Below are positions 52,879-60,900 of a DNA stretch of 64,000 bases, one piece after another; positions within the stretch are counted from its first letter, which is position 1, and each line of letters opens with the position of its first letter. Source of the DNA: Glutamicibacter sp. JC586. Its GTDB lineage: Bacteria; Actinomycetota; Actinomycetes; Actinomycetales; Micrococcaceae. The position numbers and the translations under genes are program-made. Location: positions 186,001-250,000 of the forward strand of contig NZ_VHIN01000017.1 of the NCBI RefSeq assembly GCF_009805585.1, given 5' to 3'. The notes beneath the pieces are model-generated. The model was given only the letters and a program-made list of their open reading frames with translations. It did not search any database and was not told the origin of the DNA.

Positions 52879-53292
52879 CTAGAGCATGCCCGCCGCAGAT
52901 GCCAACCCATGCATTATTATGAGTTCGACAACGACAAAACCCAGGGAGAAAACTGCTGAGAGGATCAACAAGAAGATATCAGAGCTCTTCGAAGCCAAAA
53001 CATCGTCGCTTTTTGACCTATTTTCTACTAAACTTTTCTTTTGTTGTTTCCAAAGGACAAAGGCTAGAGCCGGCATACCCAGCAACGTATACGTTCCAAG
53101 GCCATTTCCGTGTCTTCCTGCTCCCTCAACCACTGTTCCAAGAGGAATGAATATAAATCCGACCACGGCCAAGATCGAGGCTACAATTCCGCCTACCAAT
53201 ACGATTTTTATGGATTTTTTCCCATTTGCGTAAACCTCATCGCTGTTCACACGAAGATTATTAGTAACTGTCGGTTGGTCGTCACTGGTCAT
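52879..53292 (-). CDS. Multi-pass membrane protein, candidate immunity protein (copy C)
   Basis: A 137-residue protein with hydrophobic segments at about 28-55, 64-82 and 107-133, ending in LIIMHGLASAAGML. It is a paralogue of the proteins at 53611 and 55496: all share a polar N-terminus with a conserved Asn/Ser region, IPxxTxxExxGR between helices 1 and 2, and a GxA-AAG-type end. Each follows a copy of the same glycine-rich Rhs tip. It overlaps the tip fragment at 53282 by eleven bases. Membrane location suits protection against a membrane-active toxin. Confidence 0.65.
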   Translation of the reverse strand: MTSDDQPTVTNNLRVNSDEVYANGKKSIKIVLVGGIVASILAVVGFIFIPLGTVVEGAGRHGNGLGTYTLLGMPALAFVLWKQQKKSLVENRSKSDDVLASKSSDIFLLILSAVFSLGFVVVELIIMHGLASAAGML

Positions 53293-53510
53293 ATTGTGCG
53301 TGATCTTCCTTCACCGTTTCATAGCCTTGTTCGCCCGCGAACTTAAGAGACTCCAAGCTGGTGCCGGCCATTAAGCCATCATCACTGCTTCCAAGATACG
53401 CCCCGAAACTTGGTCGTGCTTCATCGTTGAACTTAGCCCCAGGGAAGTGGGACATCAATCCACCAGTGCCCACGGCCCATTGATGCTCAAACCCGGTGAA
53501 TTGTCATGAT
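53282..53510 (-). pseudogene. Truncated copy of the glycine-rich Rhs tip (copy C)
   Basis: The frame reads FEHQWAVGTGGLMSHFPG, matching DHAWTVGGSAVMTHFPG of copy B and the same region of copy A, and then diverges to its own end. A stop lies directly upstream, so only the last 70 or so residues survive. Between 53511 and 53610 another frame (GLFSESGVAVLVDPTIPLDV, ending TIHRV) looks like the tail of a different, unidentified immunity gene. Confidence 0.65.
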
Positions 53511-53610
53511 GTTGCGATCACCAGCTTCGCACCCAGCACCGAGCAACGAACTAGCTTCATCGACATCTAAGGGAATCGTAGGATCAACTAAGACCGCAAC
53601 TCCAGACTCA

Positions 53611-54021
53611 CTAAATAAGCCCTGCCGCTTCAGCAAAACCATACATGAAGGCTAATTGGCTCAAGATAAACATTGTTGCAATCAAGCAGGTGAATACCGT
53701 ACCGGTGTTCAGCATTGCAATCGAAGTCTTGGCGTCATCACCTTTGGTTCGATTTTCTATTGCGCCCTTCCGAACCTGACGGAAGAGAATAAAAGCACCA
53801 ATCGGAAAAATAACAAATGCATATGTCCCTAGGTTTGCATTTCGCCTCCCCACATCTTCAAGCATAGTACCGAATGGAATAATTACCAGTCCAGCAACTG
53901 CTAGGACTGCAGACAATATTGCAGTCACCAACATGATTCTGGAAACGAGAATACCGTTTCTTTCGGATTCCGGGCCATTCAGTTGGAGCTTCTTCTTTAC
54001 TGGTGGGGTATCTTCGTTCAC
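53611..54021 (-). CDS. Multi-pass membrane protein, candidate immunity protein (copy B)
   Basis: A 136-residue paralogue of the gene at 55496: LQLNGPESERNGILVSRIM against LQLNGVESEKNAILCARIV, then IPFGTMLEDVGRRNANLGTY against IPFDTVIENVGRRGMSMGTY. Three hydrophobic segments (about 26-50, 65-85, 103-130) and the end GFAEAAGLI. The start lies three bases after the stop of tip copy B, so the two are translationally linked. The frame is intact, so it may still protect the cell against the toxin type even though its own tip is only a fragment. Confidence 0.7.
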   Translation of the reverse strand: MNEDTPPVKKKLQLNGPESERNGILVSRIMLVTAILSAVLAVAGLVIIPFGTMLEDVGRRNANLGTYAFVIFPIGAFILFRQVRKGAIENRTKGDDAKTSIAMLNTGTVFTCLIATMFILSQLAFMYGFAEAAGLI

Positions 54022-54024
54022 TAT

Positions 54025-54562
54025 TCAGTCTCCCTGCCCCGTCAATTCGCTTGTGACAAACTCAGCACCATCAATATTGACACTCGCCATCTTCGCGGCG
54101 TAGCCATACCCTGCATATTCAACCATTGATGGTGACATATGTTGCTGATTGGCCGGAAGCGAAGGGTCGTCAACTTTAGGGCCAGGGAAATGAGTCATCA
54201 CGGCGCTTCCCCCCACTGTCCACGCATGGTCCCAGAAAGCAACGTCCTTACCAGCAATACCCGCTTCGGTATATAGGCCAGCTTCACCGCCACCAATGCT
54301 TATCATGTAAGGGGCGAGCTTTGAAGCTCCGCCCCATCCTTCAGGTACCACCTTTGCAAGGGGCCCCAAACCACCGAGCCCACCTGAAACTGCGCCACCG
54401 GCATAAGCCCCCAATCCTTCTCTAAACGTGAATCCGCTACCCGGTTGGCTCCTGTCGTCAGTGGCGTATGCCCACCCCAGATTGCCCACACCCTCCACCT
54501 GGGAATTAGCCACACTTGTCTTCCACATGTCTGTCCAATTCTCTCTAAAGAAATTGGTCGTG
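54025..54562 (-). CDS. Glycine-rich Rhs tip fragment (copy B)
   Basis: At least 168 codons from the ATG at 54528 (homology begins earlier, near 54562, at ENWTDMWKTS). It matches the last 160 residues of copy A closely: SQPGSGFTFREGLGAYAGG, LGPLAKVVPE, then MTHFPGPKVDDP and QQHMSPSMVEYAGYGYAAKM. It lacks the Rhs core and linker, so it cannot be delivered by itself; it is an orphan tip cassette or a silent donor. Its stop is three bases before immunity copy B. Confidence 0.65.
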
Positions 54563-54800
54563 CCTGCCCAATAGCCTGATCAGAGTCTTAAATGCGTGGT
54601 CTAGATTTGTTTCCATTACTACTTTCACCGAGGTAGAGGCGGCGTATTTAGCTGTGTCCCTTTTGCGGAAGAGTGTCAGGCTCATTTCCTTCTGGCTTCC
54701 GCCACAGGCTCCTGAGGACAGATATCTATTCTGTACCTCTTGGGTAGACATGGTCTTTATATTTTTCATCGCGTTGAGGAGCTACGATTCCCGAATACAT
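54563..54800 (-). pseudogene. Decayed copy of the TNT-like tip and its immunity gene
   Basis: In one frame YSGIVAPQRDEKYKDHVYPR and TLPQKGHS match the intact tip (YSGIVAPQRDGKYQDKIYPG, TLPQKG) with internal stops. Further on, METNLDHAFKTLIRLLG matches the start of the immunity candidate at 51177 (METELDNAFRTLVELLK) and then breaks off at the joint with tip copy B. The pair was thus duplicated as a unit and then lost. Confidence 0.75.
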
Positions 54801-55047
54801 GTCTGCGTCCGATTTGGATTCCGTTTAGAGGCGCGTTGTGCACGGGGTCGAGTCGCAGCCTTCGATATGCTCTTTGACTCTCACCTGTAGTCATGAACTC
54901 GAGAGTAAGACACGCCTGAACGCCTACAAAGGCTCCCACCACGACGATGGAGAGAGCACGAGCGCGACCCATGTAGTCCTGGCGTTCAGCAACCGGTCAA
55001 GTGCCCCACAACAGAGCATCTGAAACAAGCACTCCGGTTGGGCTGCC
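54801..55047 (-). other. Unassigned stretch with a short membrane-like frame
   Basis: A minus-strand frame (from 54972) reads MGRARALSIVVVGAFVGVQA with a cysteine next (CLTLEFMTTGE), resembling a signal or lipoprotein-like start, but it has no ribosome site and runs into the decayed tip. It may be the start of another broken immunity gene. Nothing else is seen. Confidence 0.3.
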
Positions 55048-55440
55048 TCAGACCGTTCCTGCAGCCTCTGCAAAGCCATGCAAAAACATGATCTGAATGG
55101 CAACGATTAGTAGCGCAGCGAGAGCGTTCAGTATCGAAAAAATCGATCTGGTGCTTCTCCTCGTCACTATTTCATCGCCTTTCATTTTGTTTTCTGCATT
55201 TCCCCTTTTGTAAGAGTTAGCAAATAAGAACGCAACGATCGGAGGCATGAGCAGGGCGTACATCCCAATTACCTTTTCTCAATTGCCAGAAACGACGAAT
55301 GCAAAAAGAGACTCCGACGAACGCATAGGTATTGGCATTACGACTATGCCAGTCCCAATAAACCAGTAGTTTCAGACAGTGGCAGCAAACAGATCTTTAG
55401 CGCTAGATAACAATCTGACTGAGCGTACACGGATACCGTT
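55048..55440 (-). pseudogene. Decayed fourth copy of the membrane immunity paralogue (copy D)
   Basis: The last 71 codons are open (YALLMPPIVAFLFANSYKRG...MFLHGFAEAAGTV) and match the helix 2-3 half of copies A-C. Upstream in the same direction NGIRVRSVRL and GTGIVVMPIP match the N-terminal half but with at least two stops. It lies directly after intact copy A without a tip of its own. Confidence 0.7.
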
Positions 55441-55495
55441 CTCAAAGGCCCCTTCCAAAAAGGGGTCAGCAATCCATTTGGGATTCTTCGTCGAC

Positions 55496-55909
55496 TCAGA
55501 GCATCCCTGCAGCGTCTGCAAAGATATACAGGCCGACTATCTGCCCAGCTACAAAAAATGCACCGGCCAAGCCAGCCACTATGGCATTTACGCGAAATGT
55601 GGCGACAGAGGTCTTGAGGCTATCATCTTTCTTCTTAACCTCTGCAATGCCCCGCTTGAATTGCCAATACATCGAAAAGGCTGCTAAAGGGAATAGTGCA
55701 AAGGCATAAGTGCCCATACTCATGCCTCGCCTTCCTACATTTTCGATTACTGTATCGAACGGTATAACAAGTACGCCTAAGACCCCCAGAACCAAGCAGG
55801 TAACGGCAGACACCAATACGATTCGAGCACACAGTATTGCGTTCTTTTCAGATTCCACTCCATTCAGTTGGAGATCTAGCTTGCCAGCTACTGGCTCTTC
55901 ACCGCTCAT
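55496..55909 (-). CDS. Multi-pass membrane protein, candidate immunity protein (copy A)
   Basis: A 137-residue protein with three hydrophobic segments (about 26-50, 63-85, 103-130) and a charged N-terminus (LDLQLNGVESEKN). It lies three bases after the stop of the orphan Rhs module with tip copy A, the usual toxin-immunity order. Three related copies elsewhere in the array also follow the same tip type or its remains. This co-duplication is the evidence for cognate immunity; helical membrane immunity proteins are known for pore-forming toxins. No family name recognised. Confidence 0.7.
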   Translation of the reverse strand: MSGEEPVAGKLDLQLNGVESEKNAILCARIVLVSAVTCLVLGVLGVLVIPFDTVIENVGRRGMSMGTYAFALFPLAAFSMYWQFKRGIAEVKKKDDSLKTSVATFRVNAIVAGLAGAFFVAGQIVGLYIFADAAGML

Positions 55910-55912
55910 TTG

Positions 55913-57322
55913 TCACTCTTCTTGCTCCGTCAATTGCTCTTGTATGAATCTAGCAGCATCAACATTTGCGCTCGCCATCTTAGCACCGAAGCCATAGCCC
56001 CCATATTCAATCAATGAAGGAGAAAGATGTTGTTGGCTTGGCGAAAGTGTTGGGTCATCCACCTTGGGACCCGGGAAGTGGGTCATTGCGGCACTTCCGC
56101 CTACTGTCCAGAAATGATCCGCAATCGAAACATCCTCGCCTGTGATGCCGTTCTCCGTGTACAGACCAGCTTCGCCCCCCCCACCAATGCTGAGCCCATA
56201 CGGCGCTACCTTGGATATGCCAGCGAATCGTTCAGGAACCACCTTCGCGAGTGGACCCAATCCACTTAAACCGCCGGCAACAAAACCTCCTGCGTAGGCT
56301 CCTAAACCTTCTCTGAACGTGAATCCGCTTCCAGGTTGGCTCCTATCGTCAGTGATGTAGGACCACCCTAAGTTTCCGACCCCTTCGACTTGGGAATTGA
56401 CTACACTGCTCTTCCACATGTCCGTCCAGTTTTCCTTATAGAAATTGGAGGTACCAGTCTTCACGCGATTGGTAACCAACTGCGCACGGGATCTCGCCTG
56501 GCTTGATAGCGCACGATAGTGTCTAGTGATGTCGTTCTTGATGTAGCCAGCGCCGTTCCTCGCGTGTCTGAGCTCTGATTTAGCAAATGTGGCAATATCA
56601 CGATAGGTTGTTGCAGCTTTTGCCTTCAGAATCTGAGCCTGAGTGCTGATGCTTTGCCGTGCTCCATTCATTGCTCCCTTGGCTTTCTGAACTACTCCTG
56701 GAATTCTGGAAGCTAGATTTTTCGCTGCGTTAGTAACACCGCCGAATGCCTTTTTGCCAACGTTAGCCACGCGACCTGTCAGCATTGATAACGGCTTGGG
56801 CCCGAATTTCATAAGAGGAACCGTAATGGCCCCGACCAATGCATCTTTTCCTACCATTGACCAGTCAGTCGCCCCCGTCATGAGCTCCTGGCTGGCCATA
56901 GAAACGCCACCACCGATCATTGCACCGGAAGCTGCCATAAGCGCGATACCCGCTGGCCCACCAACACCAGTACAAGTCAAAGCAACACCAACCACCGCTA
57001 AGCCAACGCCAGCAATCACTTCCCAATGCTCGCCAACCCAATGCCCAGTCTTATTCAACCAACCCTGCTGCGAATCCGAATAAGCTTTGAGCTCTTCAGC
57101 GCTCACTGGAGACAAGCCGAGTGGGTCGATTTGATGGATCGGTTCATTACCCGCGTACGAATATGGGTTTGATGCCCAACCAGCACCGGTGGTTGGTTCC
57201 AACGGATCAGTGCTCAAGAATCCACGGGTTGATGGGTCATACAATCGTGCGCCCAACCAGTCCAAACCCTGGACGTTCAGCTGCCCGTTACCGGTGAGCT
57301 GGACATGTTCCAGCAACCTCAC
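55913..57322 (-). CDS. Orphan Rhs C-terminal module with glycine-rich tip (copy A)
   Basis: A 469-codon displaced Rhs end. It begins with the core-closing block (HVQLTGNGQLNVQGLDWLGA, STRGFLSTDPLEP, IDPLGL) that is about 90% identical in DNA to the intact gene near 58.9-59.1 kb. Then come the hydrophobic linker (TGVGGPAGIALMAASGAMIG), an Ala/Lys-rich helical stretch (about 185-310) and the tip (310-469) with GSGFTFREGLGAYAGGFVAG, MTHFPGPKVDD and SPSLIEYGGYGFGAKM. The tip has no catalytic motif I know. Without a signal or N-terminal domain it is probably a recombination cassette for the main gene. Confidence 0.75.
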   Translation of the reverse strand: MRLLEHVQLTGNGQLNVQGLDWLGARLYDPSTRGFLSTDPLEPTTGAGWASNPYSYAGNEPIHQIDPLGLSPVSAEELKAYSDSQQGWLNKTGHWVGEHWEVIAGVGLAVVGVALTCTGVGGPAGIALMAASGAMIGGGVSMASQELMTGATDWSMVGKDALVGAITVPLMKFGPKPLSMLTGRVANVGKKAFGGVTNAAKNLASRIPGVVQKAKGAMNGARQSISTQAQILKAKAATTYRDIATFAKSELRHARNGAGYIKNDITRHYRALSSQARSRAQLVTNRVKTGTSNFYKENWTDMWKSSVVNSQVEGVGNLGWSYITDDRSQPGSGFTFREGLGAYAGGFVAGGLSGLGPLAKVVPERFAGISKVAPYGLSIGGGGEAGLYTENGITGEDVSIADHFWTVGGSAAMTHFPGPKVDDPTLSPSQQHLSPSLIEYGGYGFGAKMASANVDAARFIQEQLTEQEE

Positions 57323-57443
57323 TGTCTGTCCGGGTGGGGTGTTGCTATGAATGACCGATCTCGCTCAACCCTGACAGACCGGGCACCGCTGAAAGGCCTA
57401 ACTACCTAGTCATACCCGACTAAAATGCAACTCACTACTGAAC

Positions 57444-57893
57444 TTATTCGTTCAACTTGTGGTATTCCTGTGAGCTGGGCGAACGACGTTCTATCGGCAT
57501 TCCGATGTATCTCGAATACCAGCCGATCTCAAAGATCCATTGACTGCCCGATTTAAACTTGGCCGCTGCAAGTTCAGGTCGATCCGGGTCTACGGTTTTA
57601 CCGTCAACATTGATCCGGCCACAATTCTTGGTCTTTACAACTATGTGGGGCGCCGCGCCTCCGGTCCGGAAACCATCACCACCGCTAACGACTTGCGCAG
57701 ACTCAACTTCACACTGCCACCCACGTCGGTCCAAAGTATTCAGCCATGGGTTCAGCAGATAAAGAGTCATGAAAATAGCTAGAGCCATAAATGCTGTCAT
57801 TACTATTGCATCGCCTGCTTTTTTCCAAACGATTTGTAGTAACCGGTATAAATTTTTTGCAAAATCTTTGACGTTGGACATGAAGGTTCTCAA
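57444..57893 (-). CDS. Single-pass membrane protein, candidate immunity protein of the main Rhs toxin
   Basis: A 149-residue protein with a membrane helix at about 29-48 (AIVMTAFMALAIFMTLYLL) and a soluble domain with CEVESAQVVSGGDGFRTGG, VKTKNCGRINVDGKTV and FEIGWYSRYI. Start is TTG 57893 (AAGG six bases before) or ATG four codons later. It begins 18 bases after the Rhs stop. Similar membrane proteins with a Cys...Cys and FELGWxSR pattern are often seen near actinobacterial secreted toxins. A broken copy at 50234 follows an Rhs core fragment, supporting linkage. Confidence 0.65.
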   Translation of the reverse strand: MRTFMSNVKDFAKNLYRLLQIVWKKAGDAIVMTAFMALAIFMTLYLLNPWLNTLDRRGWQCEVESAQVVSGGDGFRTGGAAPHIVVKTKNCGRINVDGKTVDPDRPELAAAKFKSGSQWIFEIGWYSRYIGMPIERRSPSSQEYHKLNE

Positions 57894-57911
57894 CTTGAAC
57901 CTTCCCTTCTA

Positions 57912-60900
57912 CTAGTGGCGCCCCGAAATGGTTCCAGACGAACCACGCGCGAACCCTTGCAACGCAGAGTTAATACCTTCTGTTTCGACCGAATCATCTT
58001 GACCCTTGTCAGCAGGCTCGCTTGTTAAGCGTGTATATCCATAGCCAATTCCTGCACCCGCAAAACGATCAGTAAGTTGTTCTCCGGAGAACCCGGCCCA
58101 ATTAAATCTTACCAACGGGTCTGCACGTCGGCCGTGAGTTGAATGACGTCCGCGTGTGAACGGCACGGATAATTTAGGTAGTTTGCGCGAAATAATTCCA
58201 GAAACTTTCGAAGAAGCCAAGCCTACGCCACCGGCGCTGACCGCACCAAGGCCGAACCCAAGCCCCGTCTGAAGTACGTAGTCCGACCATGTGTTTGGCT
58301 CACCATCCCTATACAAAGCTGTAGCATTGCTAGCGGCGCCGCCTCCTCCTGCGGAGATGACTCCGCGGGCCACGGGCCGGCTCAGTAGTTTTTGTCCAGC
58401 CTTGTGAACGAATTGCGAGGACCCCGATCTTATTGCACCAATTGATGCGCTTGCCCCCTTGGCAGCGATTGCGGCGATGCCACCTGATGCCGCGCCACCA
58501 GCAGCTCCTATCAACGCGTCGTTTCCGACCTTTTTCATGTCAACTTTTCCTGTTGTCGCTTGTTGAGCGACAAGTGATGCCCCGGCTGAGGTCATCCCGC
58601 CAGTGACTGCGCCCATCATTACCAGTCCCACAGGTCCACCCACGCCGGTGAACATCAATGCTGCGCCACCAACCATGAGAGCAGTGCCTGCGATGTATGG
58701 ATGTTTCTCTATCCAGTTACCGGTTGCGCGAACTGCGTCCCCGACAAAGCTGTCGCTGATCGCATGCCCGACCGAAGCCGCGCCAGATCTTACCTGGTTC
58801 CAAAGGCTCTGACCTTGCCGCGCTTCCGAATAAGCTTTGAGTTCTTCTGTGCTCACTGGAGACAACCCGAGTGGGTCGATCTGATGGACGGGGTCGTTAC
58901 CTGCGTAGGAGTATGGGTTTGATGCCCAACCAGCACCGGTGGTTGGTTCCAACGGGTCAGTGCTCAGGAATCCACGGGTTGATGGGTCATACAGGCGTGC
59001 GCCGAGCCAGTCCAACCCCTGGACGTTCAGCTGCCCGTTACCAGTGAGTTGAACATGTTCCGGCAACCCAGGGATACCCGTGATACCAGTGCCCGTCCCC
59101 ATTCCGGTTCCAGGAGTTGAGGGGAGCCCGGGTACAGCGTTCTGCGACCACGGAGTTGCGGGATGCGAAGGGTGCGCGCTACGCCAACCAGCAACCGACA
59201 CGTGTCCATCGACGATGGTGTTGCCTGCCGGTGCGTGAGTCACCGAGACCCCGCCAACAGCCAGCAACTCTGGGGTGGTTGCGGTGGTATCCCACCACAA
59301 ATCAGCACCATCAATCTGGGCGAGGTCACCCAGCGCGTCAACCCACAACTCCTGTGTCACCGGTTCACCAGCGGGGGCGCCGGTGGCAGGATCCAAGACG
59401 GTGGTGGTGATGCTATTTAACCGGCCCGTGGCGGCCCATGAGAAGACGCGCTCCGAAGAGTCAGAACGTTCGCTGATACGCCGCCCCGCCCCGTCGTAAG
59501 CGTAAGCGACGGTTTCTACTGTTCCGCCAGGGCTGGTGGTGGTGCGGGAGAGTAGCTGGCTCGCAGCATCATAGACATACTCAGTCGTCCTTCCGCCGTC
59601 GGTTTCACGAATCAGGCGGCCAGCAGTGTCATACACCCACTCAGAACTCAACACCGTCGCAGGCGTATTGGTTGCCGGCGTGCTGGTTGCAGAAGCCGCT
59701 CCTGTGGAGTTTTCTTCTGAAGAATATGCACTGTCGCTACCGGTCACCTCATAGACGCCCACCAACTGGTGCGCACCATCAAAAGCGTACTGGGCGTTCA
59801 CCCCGTTAGAGGACTGAACGCTGGCGATACGTCCCAGATCATCACGAGCAATCGTGGTCACCACCGGTGCCTGGCCACCACCAGAAACCTCATGACGACT
59901 AACAGCACCAAAGGCGTACTCCCACGACTGGGTCACCGCCTGATCCAAAGCATCTTTCGGCTGAGCAGCAGTAGAAACCAGCTGCCCTTCATGGTCATAG
60001 GTGTAAACAATTTGCCCGAACACCGGGTGTTCTACCACGGTCACTCGACCTACTAGGTCATGGCCATAGGACACGGTGATGCCGGTCGGGTCAGTGACCG
60101 ACACAACCCGACCCTCACTGTCATACGCCCACGACGGGCCCTGGCCATCACGAGTATGCGAGAGCAGGTTGCCGACCCCGTCAAACCGCAGCACGTGCTC
60201 CACCGGAACACCAGCACTCCTGGTGTGGTCAGTAATGCTCACGCACCTGCGGGCGGCATCACGAGCATACTCAGCCAACACACGCGTCGGAGTCCCCACG
60301 GTTTTCAGCTGGCCTGCCCGGTCATAGGTCCACCGCAACTCTTGCTCGTCCCCGGTGCGCTGCCAGATCAAACGACCCGCCGCATCATAACCAGCACAAG
60401 TCTTTCGTCCCAGCGGGTCAATCTCCGCGATCAGGCGGCCGGCGTCATCGTATTCCCGTGATGAGACATTGCCCAACGGGTCAATCGTCGTGATCAGATT
60501 GCCGGTGACGTCGTATTCGTAGCGGGTCACCCCGCCCACACCGTTCGCCACCGCAGTCAACTGGCCTGCTGCATCGTACTGGAAGTGGCGGGTGCCGTGG
60601 ATCGGGTCCTGCAACCCGGTCAAGCGGCCGCACGCGTCGTACTCGAAGCGTGCCGCGCCTTGGGCGATGACCCGGCCAACCTTGTCATAGAACGTGTACT
60701 CCGACTGCCACTGATCTTCAGACGCCTCCGCGCTGCTGGCGTAGTGGCGTGCAATAACGAGGGAATCCTCGTTATATTCCAACCGCACTTGGGCACCGGA
60801 CGGATCAGTCATCACACTCGGACGCCCGGCAGCATCATACTCGTACCGGGATACGGCCCCGCTGGGCGAGATCTCTTGGACCATGCGGCCAGCGAGATCA

